From positions 1 to 13,018 of the forward strand of contig JAGAAH010000092.1 of NCBI GenBank assembly GCA_017615375.1: 13,018 bases of DNA, in the 5' to 3' direction. This DNA comes from Lachnospiraceae bacterium (GTDB lineage: Bacteria > Bacillota > Clostridia > Lachnospirales > Lachnospiraceae). The notes beneath the pieces are model-generated. The model was not told the origin of the DNA. It worked only from the letters and a program-made list of their open reading frames with translations, and did not search any database. Below are positions 1 through 7,368 of this stretch, piece by piece. Each line of letters starts with the position of its first letter. The stretch's first letter is position 1. The position numbers and the translations under genes were made by a program.

Positions 1-59
1 ATACGGATTACCGTGACGGAAGCGTCGGATTTGATTTCAATCCGACAACCAATATCTAG
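1..59 (+). CDS. priA: C-terminal fragment, probably primosomal helicase PriA
   Basis: Frame 3 is open from the window edge and ends at TAG 57-59. The visible tail is 18 residues and ends GFDFNPTTNI. PriA proteins commonly finish with a short strand of the form (I/F)D(V/I)(D/N)P, which FDFNP resembles. In Bacillus and Clostridium genomes priA lies directly upstream of def, and def starts 29 nt after this stop. The identification rests on position and a very short match. No helicase motif is inside the window, so another protein cannot be excluded. Confidence 0.55.
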   Translation, partial: TDYRDGSVGFDFNPTTNI

Positions 60-88
60 CGGCAGTTTGTGTTACAGGAGGAGAAAGT

Positions 89-562
89 ATGGCAATCAGA
101 ACGGTAAGAATTTTAGGGGACGACATATTAACAAAGAAATGTCGCGAGATAACGGAGGTAACTCCGAGAATAAGAGAGCTTGCGACAGATATGCTTGATA
201 CCATGTATGAAGCTAACGGAGTAGGTCTTGCAGGTCCTCAGGTAGGAATATTAAAGAGAATAGTGGTAATCGACGTAGGTGAAGGCCCGATGGTTCTCAT
301 TAATCCGGTGATTATATCAAGTGACGGCGAGCAGACAGGTGAAGAGGGATGTTTAAGTTATCCGGGCAAGTCGGGTATAGTTACAAGACCTAATCATGTA
401 ATTGCCAAAGCGTATGACCTTGATATGAAGGAATACACGATTGAAGGCGAGGGTTTGCTTGCCAGATGTATCTGTCATGAACTCGATCATCTTGACGGTC
501 ATATGTATGTAGAGCTTGCCGGTGATACAATTCATGATGTAAATTACGAAACCGAAGAGTAA
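89..562 (+). CDS. def: Peptide deformylase
   Basis: Metal-dependent deformylase that removes the formyl group from the N-terminal methionine of new proteins in the cytoplasm. All three family motifs are present in 157 residues: motif 1 GVGLAGPQ (44-51), motif 2 EGCLS (86-90, metal ligand C88) and motif 3 HELDH (130-134, metal ligands H130 and H134, catalytic E131). Motif 1 normally reads GxGLAAPQ; here the second alanine is glycine 49. The length is typical of a short type 1 enzyme lacking a long C-terminal tail. The ATG is preceded by a strong AGGAGGAG (76-83) at good spacing, which fixes the start. It lies 13 nt before fmt, whose product adds the formyl group to initiator tRNA, so the pair acts on the two ends of one cycle. 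Not a pseudogene: no break or missing catalytic residue. Confidence 0.97.
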   Translation: MAIRTVRILGDDILTKKCREITEVTPRIRELATDMLDTMYEANGVGLAGPQVGILKRIVVIDVGEGPMVLINPVIISSDGEQTGEEGCLSYPGKSGIVTRPNHVIAKAYDLDMKEYTIEGEGLLARCICHELDHLDGHMYVELAGDTIHDVNYETEE

Positions 563-575
563 GAAGGTATATTAA

Positions 576-1517
576 ATGAAGATTATATTTATGGGAACAC
601 CTGATTTTGCGGCGGGCGCTTTGCAAAAACTGGTTGAATCCCGATACGAGATAGAGTTGGTTGTGACCAAACCTGATTGCTATCGCGGTAAGAATAAAAG
701 CCCTTATTCGGAAGTAAAAGAGGTCGCGTTAGAACATAATCTTCCCGTGTATCAACCCGAGAAGATTAAGGATGCGGAAGCAATAAGCAAGCTATACGAA
801 TATAAGCCTGATGTAATTGTTGTTATAGCGTATGGCCAGATGCTTTCAAAAGATATTTTGACGCTTCCGAAATACGGATGCGTAAATGTACACGCATCGC
901 TTCTTCCGAAGTATAGAGGTGCGGCACCGATTCAGTGGGCGGTTCTTAACGGAGACGATATTACCGGTGTTACCACGATGCGCATGGATGAAGGCATGGA
1001 CACAGGCGATATAATCATGCAAAGCGAAGTTAAGCTTATGCCGAAGGAAACAACGGGAACGTTATTCGACAGGCTTATGTATGAAGGTGCAGACTTACTT
1101 CTCAAGACGCTTGACGAATTGGAAGCGGGTACCGCAACTTTCATTAAGCAGGATGAATCGAAAGCAACCAAGACCAAAATGATAAGAAAAGAAATGGGAG
1201 TAATTGATTTTACGAGACCTGCAAAGGAGCTTACTTGGTTCATACGTGGTATGACGCCTTGGCCATCGGCTTATACATCATATAACGATAAGAAACTTAA
1301 GTTATTTGATGTTGAGTATATAGATTCACTGGATGATATTGAAGCTGTACCGGGCAGAATTGCAAAGGTTACCAAAGATTCCTTCTATGTTGGAACCGGT
1401 TCGGGATTCTTGAAAGTACTGTCATTACAGCTTGAAGGAAAACGCCTTATGGATACGGGCGAATTCTTGAGAGGCAACAAATTAGAAGAGGGGGATATTA
1501 TCAATGCCGGCATTTAA
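576..1517 (+). CDS. fmt: Methionyl-tRNA formyltransferase
   Basis: Transfers a formyl group from 10-formyl-tetrahydrofolate to Met-tRNAfMet for initiation. The N-terminal formyltransferase fold starts MKIIFMGTPDFA. The folate-binding and catalytic block (about 103-145) contains NVHASLLPKYRGAAPI and MDTGD; N104, H106 and D142 correspond to the catalytic Asn/His/Asp triad of the E. coli enzyme (N106, H108, D144). A C-terminal tRNA-binding OB-fold domain follows from about residue 205. At 313 residues it is full length. The family loop usually reading RGKKxxxSPVK is RGKNKSPYSEVK here, a mild variation. The ribosome binding site is modest (AGAAGG 562-567, overlapping the def stop codon), suggesting translational coupling. 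Its 3' end overlaps the next gene by 14 nt. Confidence 0.97.
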   Translation: MKIIFMGTPDFAAGALQKLVESRYEIELVVTKPDCYRGKNKSPYSEVKEVALEHNLPVYQPEKIKDAEAISKLYEYKPDVIVVIAYGQMLSKDILTLPKYGCVNVHASLLPKYRGAAPIQWAVLNGDDITGVTTMRMDEGMDTGDIIMQSEVKLMPKETTGTLFDRLMYEGADLLLKTLDELEAGTATFIKQDESKATKTKMIRKEMGVIDFTRPAKELTWFIRGMTPWPSAYTSYNDKKLKLFDVEYIDSLDDIEAVPGRIAKVTKDSFYVGTGSGFLKVLSLQLEGKRLMDTGEFLRGNKLEEGDIINAGI

Positions 1518-2223
1518 TTATTTCGATCCAACATATTTACTCGTAATTATAGGTGCGGTTATCTGCCTTATAGCACAAGCAAGAGTAAAATCAACATTTA
1601 ATAAGTATTCAAAAGTCCTTTCCAAGACGGGCATGACAGGTGCTGAGGCAGCCGCAAGAATGCTTCACAATGCAGGACTTAGCAATGTTAAGATAGCTCC
1701 GGTATCGGGCTCTTTATCAGATCATTACGACCCGAGAAATAAGACAGTATATCTTTCGGAGACAGTATATGGTAAGGATTCCGTTGCTGCAGTTGGCGTA
1801 GCTTGCCACGAGTGCGGTCACGCAATTCAGGACGCGGAGAATTACGGCTTTATGCGTTTTAGATCTAATCTTGTTCCGGTAGCCAACATAGGTTCAACAC
1901 TTGCATGGCCGTTAATTATTATCGGTGTGGCTATTGGCGGAATGAGCCAGATGGGCGGAATCGGATATTATGCAATTCAGATTGGTATTATCCTTTTCTC
2001 AGCTGCAGTGCTTTTCCAGCTTGTAACACTTCCTGTAGAGTTTAATGCATCGGACAGAGCGTTGAAAGCAATAGAAAAATACGGAATATTGAGTGATGAT
2101 GAGAAGAAATTGACATATAAGGTTTTAAGAGCTGCTGCTTTAACGTATGTTGCAGCTGCCGCATCCGCTATATTACAGTTATTGAGACTCATCATACTTT
2201 TTGGAGGAAAACGTCGTGACTAA
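1504..2223 (+). CDS. Membrane zinc metallopeptidase, YugP / Zn_peptidase_2 family
   Basis: Predicted membrane-bound metallopeptidase of 239 residues; no substrate is known to me for this family. The zinc motif is HECGH at 102-106 (two His ligands, catalytic E103). The later conserved block LPVEFNASDRA (176-186) may supply a third ligand, perhaps E179 (inferred). Hydrophobic segments at about 9-25, 125-147, 153-176 and 208-234 suggest four membrane spans, with the HEXXH in a soluble loop after the first. B. subtilis YugP has similar size and layout but is encoded elsewhere; here the gene sits between fmt and rsmB and overlaps both (14 nt and 8 nt). The start is ATG 1504 with a purine-rich GAAGAGGGGGA just upstream, inside the fmt coding sequence. 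Tight overlap implies co-translation, not that its function is translational. Confidence 0.9.
   Translation: MPAFNYFDPTYLLVIIGAVICLIAQARVKSTFNKYSKVLSKTGMTGAEAAARMLHNAGLSNVKIAPVSGSLSDHYDPRNKTVYLSETVYGKDSVAAVGVACHECGHAIQDAENYGFMRFRSNLVPVANIGSTLAWPLIIIGVAIGGMSQMGGIGYYAIQIGIILFSAAVLFQLVTLPVEFNASDRALKAIEKYGILSDDEKKLTYKVLRAAALTYVAAAASAILQLLRLIILFGGKRRD
2203..2208 (+). promoter_or_regulatory. Ribosome binding site deciding the rsmB start
   Basis: GGAGGA lies 7 nt before GTG 2216. The longer reading frame begins at TTG 2201, which would put this site inside the gene's own first codons and leave no upstream site. GTG 2216 gives the N-terminus MTNEVSLREI, which matches the usual start of RsmB proteins. 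The GTG lies within the last codons of the preceding peptidase gene. Confidence 0.8.
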
Positions 2224-3514
2224 TGAGGTTTCGTTGCGCGAGATAGTCCTTGAGATGCTTCTTATGGTAACTAAAGAGGGTAAAAGCTCTCACATCGTGG
2301 TAAACGATGTGCTGTCGAAGTATGCTTATCTTCCTAAGAACGAGAGAAGTTTTATCAAGAGATTATTCATGGGTACGCTTGAGGATATGTATGAGCTTGA
2401 TTATGTTATCAATAAGATATCAAGTACACGTACCAATAAGATGAAGCCGATTATTCTTAATTTATTAAGAATGGCCACATATCAGATTTTATATATGGAC
2501 AGCGTACCGGATAATGCAGCGGTTAATGAAGCGGTTAACCTTGCGGGAAAGCGAGGTTTTAAGAACTTAAAAGGCTTTATGAACGGTGTGTTGCGTAACA
2601 TCATTAGAAAAAAAAATGAAATTGAGTATCCTTCAAAAGATAAGTTTGAAGACTATATGGAGGTTAAATACTCTGTCCCGAGAGAGCTTGTGGGTATATT
2701 AAAAGCTGATTACAGCGAAGATGAGATAGAAAGTATAGGAATCGCATCAAAGGTAGAGCGTAATGTTGTAATTAGAGTTAATACCGCTAAGATTTCTACT
2801 GAAGACTGCATAGAGAAATTAAAGAAAGCAGGAGTCAAGGTAGAACAGAGTGAGAAATTTAAAGAAGCTTTAATTATAACCGGCTACGATACGATAGAAT
2901 CTCTTCCGGGTTATGCCGAAGGAGAATTCTATGTACAGGATATATCTTCGATGGAAGCCATTAATGCAATCGGTCTTGAAAAAGGCGCCAACGTAGTTGA
3001 CGTATGTGCGGCACCGGGCGGTAAGTCGATTATGGCAGCTATTCTTATGGGAAATGAAGGAAGTATAGTTGCAAGGGATATATCCGAATCAAAGGTAGAA
3101 AGAATCAAGGAAAATGTCGACAGAGTAGGTCTTGATATCATTAAGCCCGAGGTATGCGATGCACTTATTGAGGATAAGTCCATGATTAATAAGATGGATG
3201 TCGTTATTGCAGATCTACCTTGTTCGGGAATAGGAGTAATAGCCAAAAAACCGGATATAAAATATAATGTAAATTTAAAAGAAGTATCGGAATTATCTCT
3301 TTTACAGGAAAATATTCTCGATACGGTGTCAAAATACGTTAAGAACGGCGGGAAATTGCTGTTCTCAACTTGTACGATTACAAAGGCGGAAAATGTGAAA
3401 AACAGAGAGAAGTTTTTGAGTAAGCATTCCGATTTTGAGCTTTTGGAAGAAAAACAGATTCTGCCTAATGAAATACAGGATGGATTTTACTACGCAGTGA
3501 TGAGACGCGTGTAA
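2216..3514 (+). CDS. rsmB: 16S rRNA (cytosine-967-C5)-methyltransferase RsmB
   Basis: SAM-dependent m5C methyltransferase acting on 16S rRNA (C967 in E. coli numbering). With the GTG start it is 432 residues, usual for the family. The N-terminal NusB-like RNA-binding domain covers about 1-135, followed by a linker and the Rossmann methyltransferase domain. SAM-binding motif I is VDVCAAPGGKS (261-271). Motif IV is ADLPCSG with C336, the cysteine used for product release. Motif VI is FSTCT with C386, the catalytic nucleophile. PDIKY (346-350) after motif IV is also typical. Motif IV has DLPC where many homologues have DAPC, which leaves the functional residues intact. It overlaps the zinc peptidase gene by 8 nt and is followed by rlmN after 14 nt, as in the Bacillus yloM-yloN pair. 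Confidence 0.95.
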   Translation: MTNEVSLREIVLEMLLMVTKEGKSSHIVVNDVLSKYAYLPKNERSFIKRLFMGTLEDMYELDYVINKISSTRTNKMKPIILNLLRMATYQILYMDSVPDNAAVNEAVNLAGKRGFKNLKGFMNGVLRNIIRKKNEIEYPSKDKFEDYMEVKYSVPRELVGILKADYSEDEIESIGIASKVERNVVIRVNTAKISTEDCIEKLKKAGVKVEQSEKFKEALIITGYDTIESLPGYAEGEFYVQDISSMEAINAIGLEKGANVVDVCAAPGGKSIMAAILMGNEGSIVARDISESKVERIKENVDRVGLDIIKPEVCDALIEDKSMINKMDVVIADLPCSGIGVIAKKPDIKYNVNLKEVSELSLLQENILDTVSKYVKNGGKLLFSTCTITKAENVKNREKFLSKHSDFELLEEKQILPNEIQDGFYYAVMRRV

Positions 3515-3528
3515 TACTATAATTAATT

Positions 3529-4593
3529 ATGGATTTAACATCTTACACTAAAGAAGAACTGGAAAATTTAATAGTGGAAGAGCTTGGTGACAAGAAGTTT
3601 CGAGCAGGGCAAGTGTACGAATGGATTCACAAGAAGCATGTGACATCTTATGATGAAATGCATAATGTTCCGAAAGCTCTTAAAGAGAAGCTTGAGTGTG
3701 TTGTACCGATGAATTCTCCTGAAATAATAACTTTTCAGGAGTCTAAGATAGACGGTACGAGGAAATATCTTTATAAGCTTTACGATAATCAGGTTATCGA
3801 ATCCGTATTTATGCGTTATAAGCATGGTAATTCCGTATGCATATCTTCGCAGGTCGGATGCAGGATGGGCTGCAGATTCTGCGCATCTACGCTTGATGGT
3901 CTTGTAAGAAACTTAACAGCCGGCGAAATGCTTATGCAGGTGTACGGAATAGAGCGTCATACCGGGGAACGAGTTTCGAATGTTGTTGTAATGGGAACGG
4001 GAGAACCGCTTGATAATTACGATAATCTGGTTAAGTTTGTAAAAATGCTTTCCGATGAAGACGGTACCAACATAAGCCAGCGTAATATAACAGTATCTAC
4101 CTGCGGATTGGTTCCTAAGATTGATGAACTTGCCGATGAAGATTTACAGATAACGCTTGCGCTTTCTTTACATGCATCCAATCAGGAGAAGAGAGAAAGC
4201 CTAATGCCTATTGCAAAGAAATATGATATTCACGAGGCGGTTGATGCTTGCAGAAGGTATTTTGACAAGACGGGAAGACGTATTTCTTTTGAATATAGTT
4301 TGGTAAGCGGTAGAAATGATACCGCGGAAGATGCCGCAGAACTTTCAAAGCTTATAAAAGGAATTAATTGTCATGTTAATCTTATTCCGGTCAACCCGAT
4401 AAAAGAGCGTGATTACGAGGCTCCTGACAGGGCTGCGGTCATTGATTTTAAAGAAAGACTTGAAAAAAATGGTATAAATGTTACTATTAGAAGGGAAATG
4501 GGCAGAGATATTGACGGTGCCTGTGGACAACTTAGAAAGAAATATATGAGTAAAGTAGGTGAGGAAGATGAAGACTCACGCACTGACGGATAA
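3529..4593 (+). CDS. rlmN: Dual-specificity 23S rRNA / tRNA adenine-C2 methyltransferase RlmN
   Basis: Radical SAM enzyme that makes 2-methyladenosine at 23S A2503 and tRNA A37 (E. coli numbering). The [4Fe-4S] cluster motif CxxxCxxC is at C111, C115 and C118 within SSQVGCRMGCRFCAS. C104 and C332 (in GACGQL) match the two further cysteines of the ping-pong mechanism (E. coli C118 and methyl-carrying C355), and E91 matches the conserved Glu before them. GTGEPLDNY (156-164) is the family SAM-binding segment. Length 354 is normal. ATG 3529 is the first start codon after an in-frame TAA at 3520-3522. No clear Shine-Dalgarno sequence precedes it, so initiation may depend on coupling to rsmB, whose stop is 14 nt upstream. 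The 3' end overlaps stp by 26 nt. Confidence 0.97.
   Translation: MDLTSYTKEELENLIVEELGDKKFRAGQVYEWIHKKHVTSYDEMHNVPKALKEKLECVVPMNSPEIITFQESKIDGTRKYLYKLYDNQVIESVFMRYKHGNSVCISSQVGCRMGCRFCASTLDGLVRNLTAGEMLMQVYGIERHTGERVSNVVVMGTGEPLDNYDNLVKFVKMLSDEDGTNISQRNITVSTCGLVPKIDELADEDLQITLALSLHASNQEKRESLMPIAKKYDIHEAVDACRRYFDKTGRRISFEYSLVSGRNDTAEDAAELSKLIKGINCHVNLIPVNPIKERDYEAPDRAAVIDFKERLEKNGINVTIRREMGRDIDGACGQLRKKYMSKVGEEDEDSRTDG
4557..4561 (+). promoter_or_regulatory. Ribosome binding site deciding the stp start
   Basis: AGGTG lies 6 nt before ATG 4568, inside the end of rlmN. The longest frame would begin at GTG 4559, which is part of this site and has no good site upstream. ATG 4568 gives MKTHALTDKG, the usual N-terminus of PrpC/Stp phosphatases. 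Confidence 0.65.
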
Positions 4594-5287
4594 GGGATTG
4601 GAGAGACAGGAGAACCAGGATTGTTATTACACATCCGAGCTCCCGGTCGGAAATCTTCCGAATCTGTTCATTGTTGCGGATGGCATGGGTGGCCATGCGG
4701 GCGGAAAGCTTGCATCGGAAACAGCCATGAAGAGCTTTGTTAAATCTGTTCAGAAGTCAACTTTGGAAGATCCTGATGAGATTCTTACAAATGCTGTTAA
4801 AAAAGCTAACGATGATGTAATTAAAAAAGCAAAAAAGGTAGAGCTTGAGGGTATGGGAACTACTCTTGTGGCTGCTACTATTATAGATGGTGAGTTGCAT
4901 GTGGCCAATGTAGGTGATAGCAGGTTATACCTTATTACTGCAGCCGAGGTTAAGCAGATTACAAAGGACCATTCGCTTGTTGAGGAGATGGTTCGAATGG
5001 GTGAGCTTGAACCTTCCAAGGCAAGGACACATGAAAAGAAGAACGTTATAACCAGGGCCATCGGTGTAGCCGATGAGGTTAAGGCGGATATCTTTAAGGT
5101 TAAGCTTAAGGAAGAACAGACGATTCTTCTTTGTACAGACGGACTTACCAATATGGTAACTGATGATTCGATAAGGAAAGTGATTGTAAGCCAGCGCGAT
5201 GTTATCGAGAAGGCTGAGACGCTTATCATTGAAGCGAACAAGAATGGTGGAAAGGATAATATTACGGTTGTTGTTATTGAGCCGTAA
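4568..5287 (+). CDS. prpC: PP2C-family Ser/Thr protein phosphatase (Stp / PrpC)
   Basis: Metal-dependent PPM/PP2C phosphatase, expected to reverse phosphorylation by the kinase encoded next door. Motifs in order in the 239-residue form: GLERQENQD (10-18), VADGMGGHAGG (36-46, metal ligands D38 and G39), GMGTTL (95-100), VGDSRLYL (115-122), TRAIG (162-166), CTDGLTNM (189-196, metal ligand D191) and GGKDNITVVV (227-236, metal ligand D230). This is the complete bacterial PP2C core with no regulatory domain. It overlaps rlmN by 26 nt and ends 12 nt before prkC, the standard phosphatase-kinase pair of Firmicutes, so coupled expression is likely. Known targets of such pairs include envelope and translation proteins; the targets here cannot be read from the sequence. 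Confidence 0.95.
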   Translation: MKTHALTDKGLERQENQDCYYTSELPVGNLPNLFIVADGMGGHAGGKLASETAMKSFVKSVQKSTLEDPDEILTNAVKKANDDVIKKAKKVELEGMGTTLVAATIIDGELHVANVGDSRLYLITAAEVKQITKDHSLVEEMVRMGELEPSKARTHEKKNVITRAIGVADEVKADIFKVKLKEEQTILLCTDGLTNMVTDDSIRKVIVSQRDVIEKAETLIIEANKNGGKDNITVVVIEP

Positions 5288-5299
5288 TTGGGTATATAG

Positions 5300-7363
5300 A
5301 TGTTAGAAGCTGGAACGATGTTAGCGGGTCGTTATAAGATTCTTAATAAAATAGGCGCCGGCGGAATGTCGGATGTATATAAGGCAATAGATACGCTTAT
5401 AGAGCGTGATGTTGCAATCAAGGTTCTTAAGCCTGAATATAGCGAGGATGTTAATTTCCTTACCAAATTCCATACAGAAGCTAAGGCTGCGGGAGTTTTG
5501 CAGAATCCTAATATTGTTAACGTATATGATGTAGGTTCTGAGAATAAGCTCCATTATATAGTTATGGAATATGTCGAGGGAATTACTCTTAAGACTTATA
5601 TCGAGAAGTGTGAGAGAATTTCCGTTAAGGAATCTCTTGCAATTGCAATTCAGGTTGCCAATGGTATAAGAGCAGCACATAATAAGGGAATTATCCATAG
5701 AGACATTAAGCCTCAGAATATTATGGTATCTATCGACGGTAAGGCTAAGGTTACCGATTTCGGTATCGCAAGAGCCACAACAAGCAATACCATAAGTTCC
5801 GATGTTATGGGTTCGGTACATTATACTTCACCTGAACAGGCAAGAAACGGATTTGTAGATGCAAAGTCAGATATATATTCGTTTGGTATAGTAATGTATG
5901 AAATGGTTACGGGAAGAGTACCGTTTGACGGCGATTCTGCAGTATCCGTTGCATTACAGCATCTTCAGGAGGAAATTATCCGTCCGTCTGCTTATGTGGA
6001 TGACCTTCCTATAAGTCTTGAGAAGATTATTTTAAAGTGTACTCAGAAGAGTCCTGACAGAAGATATCACAGTATGGATGAACTTCTCGAGGATTTAAAG
6101 CGTGCAGCCAAGAATCCTGATGAGGATTTCGTAGTTATAGATCCGGCTCCTGCAGTAAGCAATGTAACCCGTGTTATAAGCAAGGAAGAAGTTGACAAGA
6201 TTAACGAGATTGCAGGAACGACGGAAGATACGGTAAGTGCTCCTAAGGCAAAGGATATGCGTAAAGTTTTCGATGATGACGACGATGACGATGATGACAG
6301 TAAGCCGCTTCTTAGCCCTAAGTGGGAGAAGATTGTTACAATTGGAGGCATTGCTGTTGCTGCAGCACTTATAATCCTTATCATTCTTATAGTCGGAACG
6401 ATTATGGATTGGTTCTCCGTAAGCAAGGGACCGGGTAAGAATGACCCTAATCCTGTTGTTGATGATGCAGACAAGATTGAGATGATTAATATCGTCGGAT
6501 TTACATTTGACGAAGCACAGCGTCTCTTAAATGAAATGGGCCTCGGAATTCAGATTACTGCGGCAGAGACATCCGAAGAATATGAAGAAGGCCAGATTAT
6601 GAGCCAGAGCGTAGAAAAGGGCGAGATGGTAGAAAAGAATACGACAATTAAGGTTGTTGTATGTGCAGGTACGGAAGGCTTCCAGCTTCCTAAGGTTTCC
6701 AATCTTATGCAGGAAGAAGCTACGAAGTTACTTATGTCATCCCCTTATTATCTTGTTGTATCGGTTACTTACGAGTACAGTAGTACCGTTGAGGCAATGA
6801 GAGTTATATCCGTTAACCCACGTGAGGGTTCTACGGTTCATTCGGGTGATTCGATTACTCTTGTAATAAGCAGAGGACCTGAATCGGTTGAGGTACCTGA
6901 TGTTACCAATATGACTGAATCTGAAGCAAGAGCAGCATTGACTGCAGCAGGTTTCTCAGTTACGGTTACTTCGGAATACAGTGACCAGGTTGAAGCAGGA
7001 CGTGTTATTTCTCAGTCGATTGCAGGTGGCAAGACAGCAGCACCGGCATCAACGATTAAGATAATTGTATCTTTGGGACCTGAAAGCCATCTTTACAAGT
7101 ACAAGGGAAGTTTATCCGCAGCACAGGATATAATAAAGGATGGATATACATATCATGCTGTTAAAGCATATATAGAGATTTATTCGGGAGACGACCTTGT
7201 ATTTGCCGAAGAGATAACTTCATTCCCGTATGAGATAGATCTTAGCGATCTTCCTGAAGAGCTTGGTACAGTTAAGATTGTATGGGTATATGCAAATGAG
7301 TCCAATTCAAGTGATACGTTCATACAGGAAGAGCAGAGAAGTATAACTTTTAGCGCACAATAA
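5300..7363 (+). CDS. prkC: PASTA-domain Ser/Thr protein kinase PrkC
   Basis: Transmembrane kinase that in relatives senses peptidoglycan or lipid II through external PASTA repeats. The cytoplasmic kinase domain spans about 12-270: glycine loop GAGGMSDVY (19-27), K41 in VAIKVL, catalytic loop HRDIKPQN (133-140, D135), DFG (153-155), activation loop with T160/T161 and a following T/S-rich stretch, then SPEQA. A juxtamembrane linker (271-343) includes nine consecutive Asp (325-333). One membrane helix lies at about 345-369. Three PASTA repeats follow, about 392-457, 458-526 and 527-594, each ending in a VV..G or IVSLGP-like strand. A further 93 residues (595-687) do not read as PASTA. ATG 5300 matches usual PrkC N-termini, although the upstream ribosome site is weak. 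The gene lies between its phosphatase and rsgA; RsgA (CpgA) is a known substrate of the B. subtilis kinase. Confidence 0.96.
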   Translation: MLEAGTMLAGRYKILNKIGAGGMSDVYKAIDTLIERDVAIKVLKPEYSEDVNFLTKFHTEAKAAGVLQNPNIVNVYDVGSENKLHYIVMEYVEGITLKTYIEKCERISVKESLAIAIQVANGIRAAHNKGIIHRDIKPQNIMVSIDGKAKVTDFGIARATTSNTISSDVMGSVHYTSPEQARNGFVDAKSDIYSFGIVMYEMVTGRVPFDGDSAVSVALQHLQEEIIRPSAYVDDLPISLEKIILKCTQKSPDRRYHSMDELLEDLKRAAKNPDEDFVVIDPAPAVSNVTRVISKEEVDKINEIAGTTEDTVSAPKAKDMRKVFDDDDDDDDDSKPLLSPKWEKIVTIGGIAVAAALIILIILIVGTIMDWFSVSKGPGKNDPNPVVDDADKIEMINIVGFTFDEAQRLLNEMGLGIQITAAETSEEYEEGQIMSQSVEKGEMVEKNTTIKVVVCAGTEGFQLPKVSNLMQEEATKLLMSSPYYLVVSVTYEYSSTVEAMRVISVNPREGSTVHSGDSITLVISRGPESVEVPDVTNMTESEARAALTAAGFSVTVTSEYSDQVEAGRVISQSIAGGKTAAPASTIKIIVSLGPESHLYKYKGSLSAAQDIIKDGYTYHAVKAYIEIYSGDDLVFAEEITSFPYEIDLSDLPEELGTVKIVWVYANESNSSDTFIQEEQRSITFSAQ

Positions 7364-7368
7364 ACTAT

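Noticed and set aside
13..198. Open frame of 61 codons overlapping the def start
   Set aside because: It is out of frame with both the priA tail and def, has no ribosome site, and overlaps the well-supported def gene.
4750..5241. 163-codon antisense frame opposite the phosphatase gene
   Set aside because: Low-complexity Ser/Ile-rich translation with no motif; it mirrors the coding bias of the sense gene. Other antisense frames (932-1243, 5321-5821, 8177-8563) are similar.
6067..6474. Antisense frame with a long serine run
   Set aside because: The serine run is the reverse complement of the aspartate codon run in PrkC, so it is a by-product.
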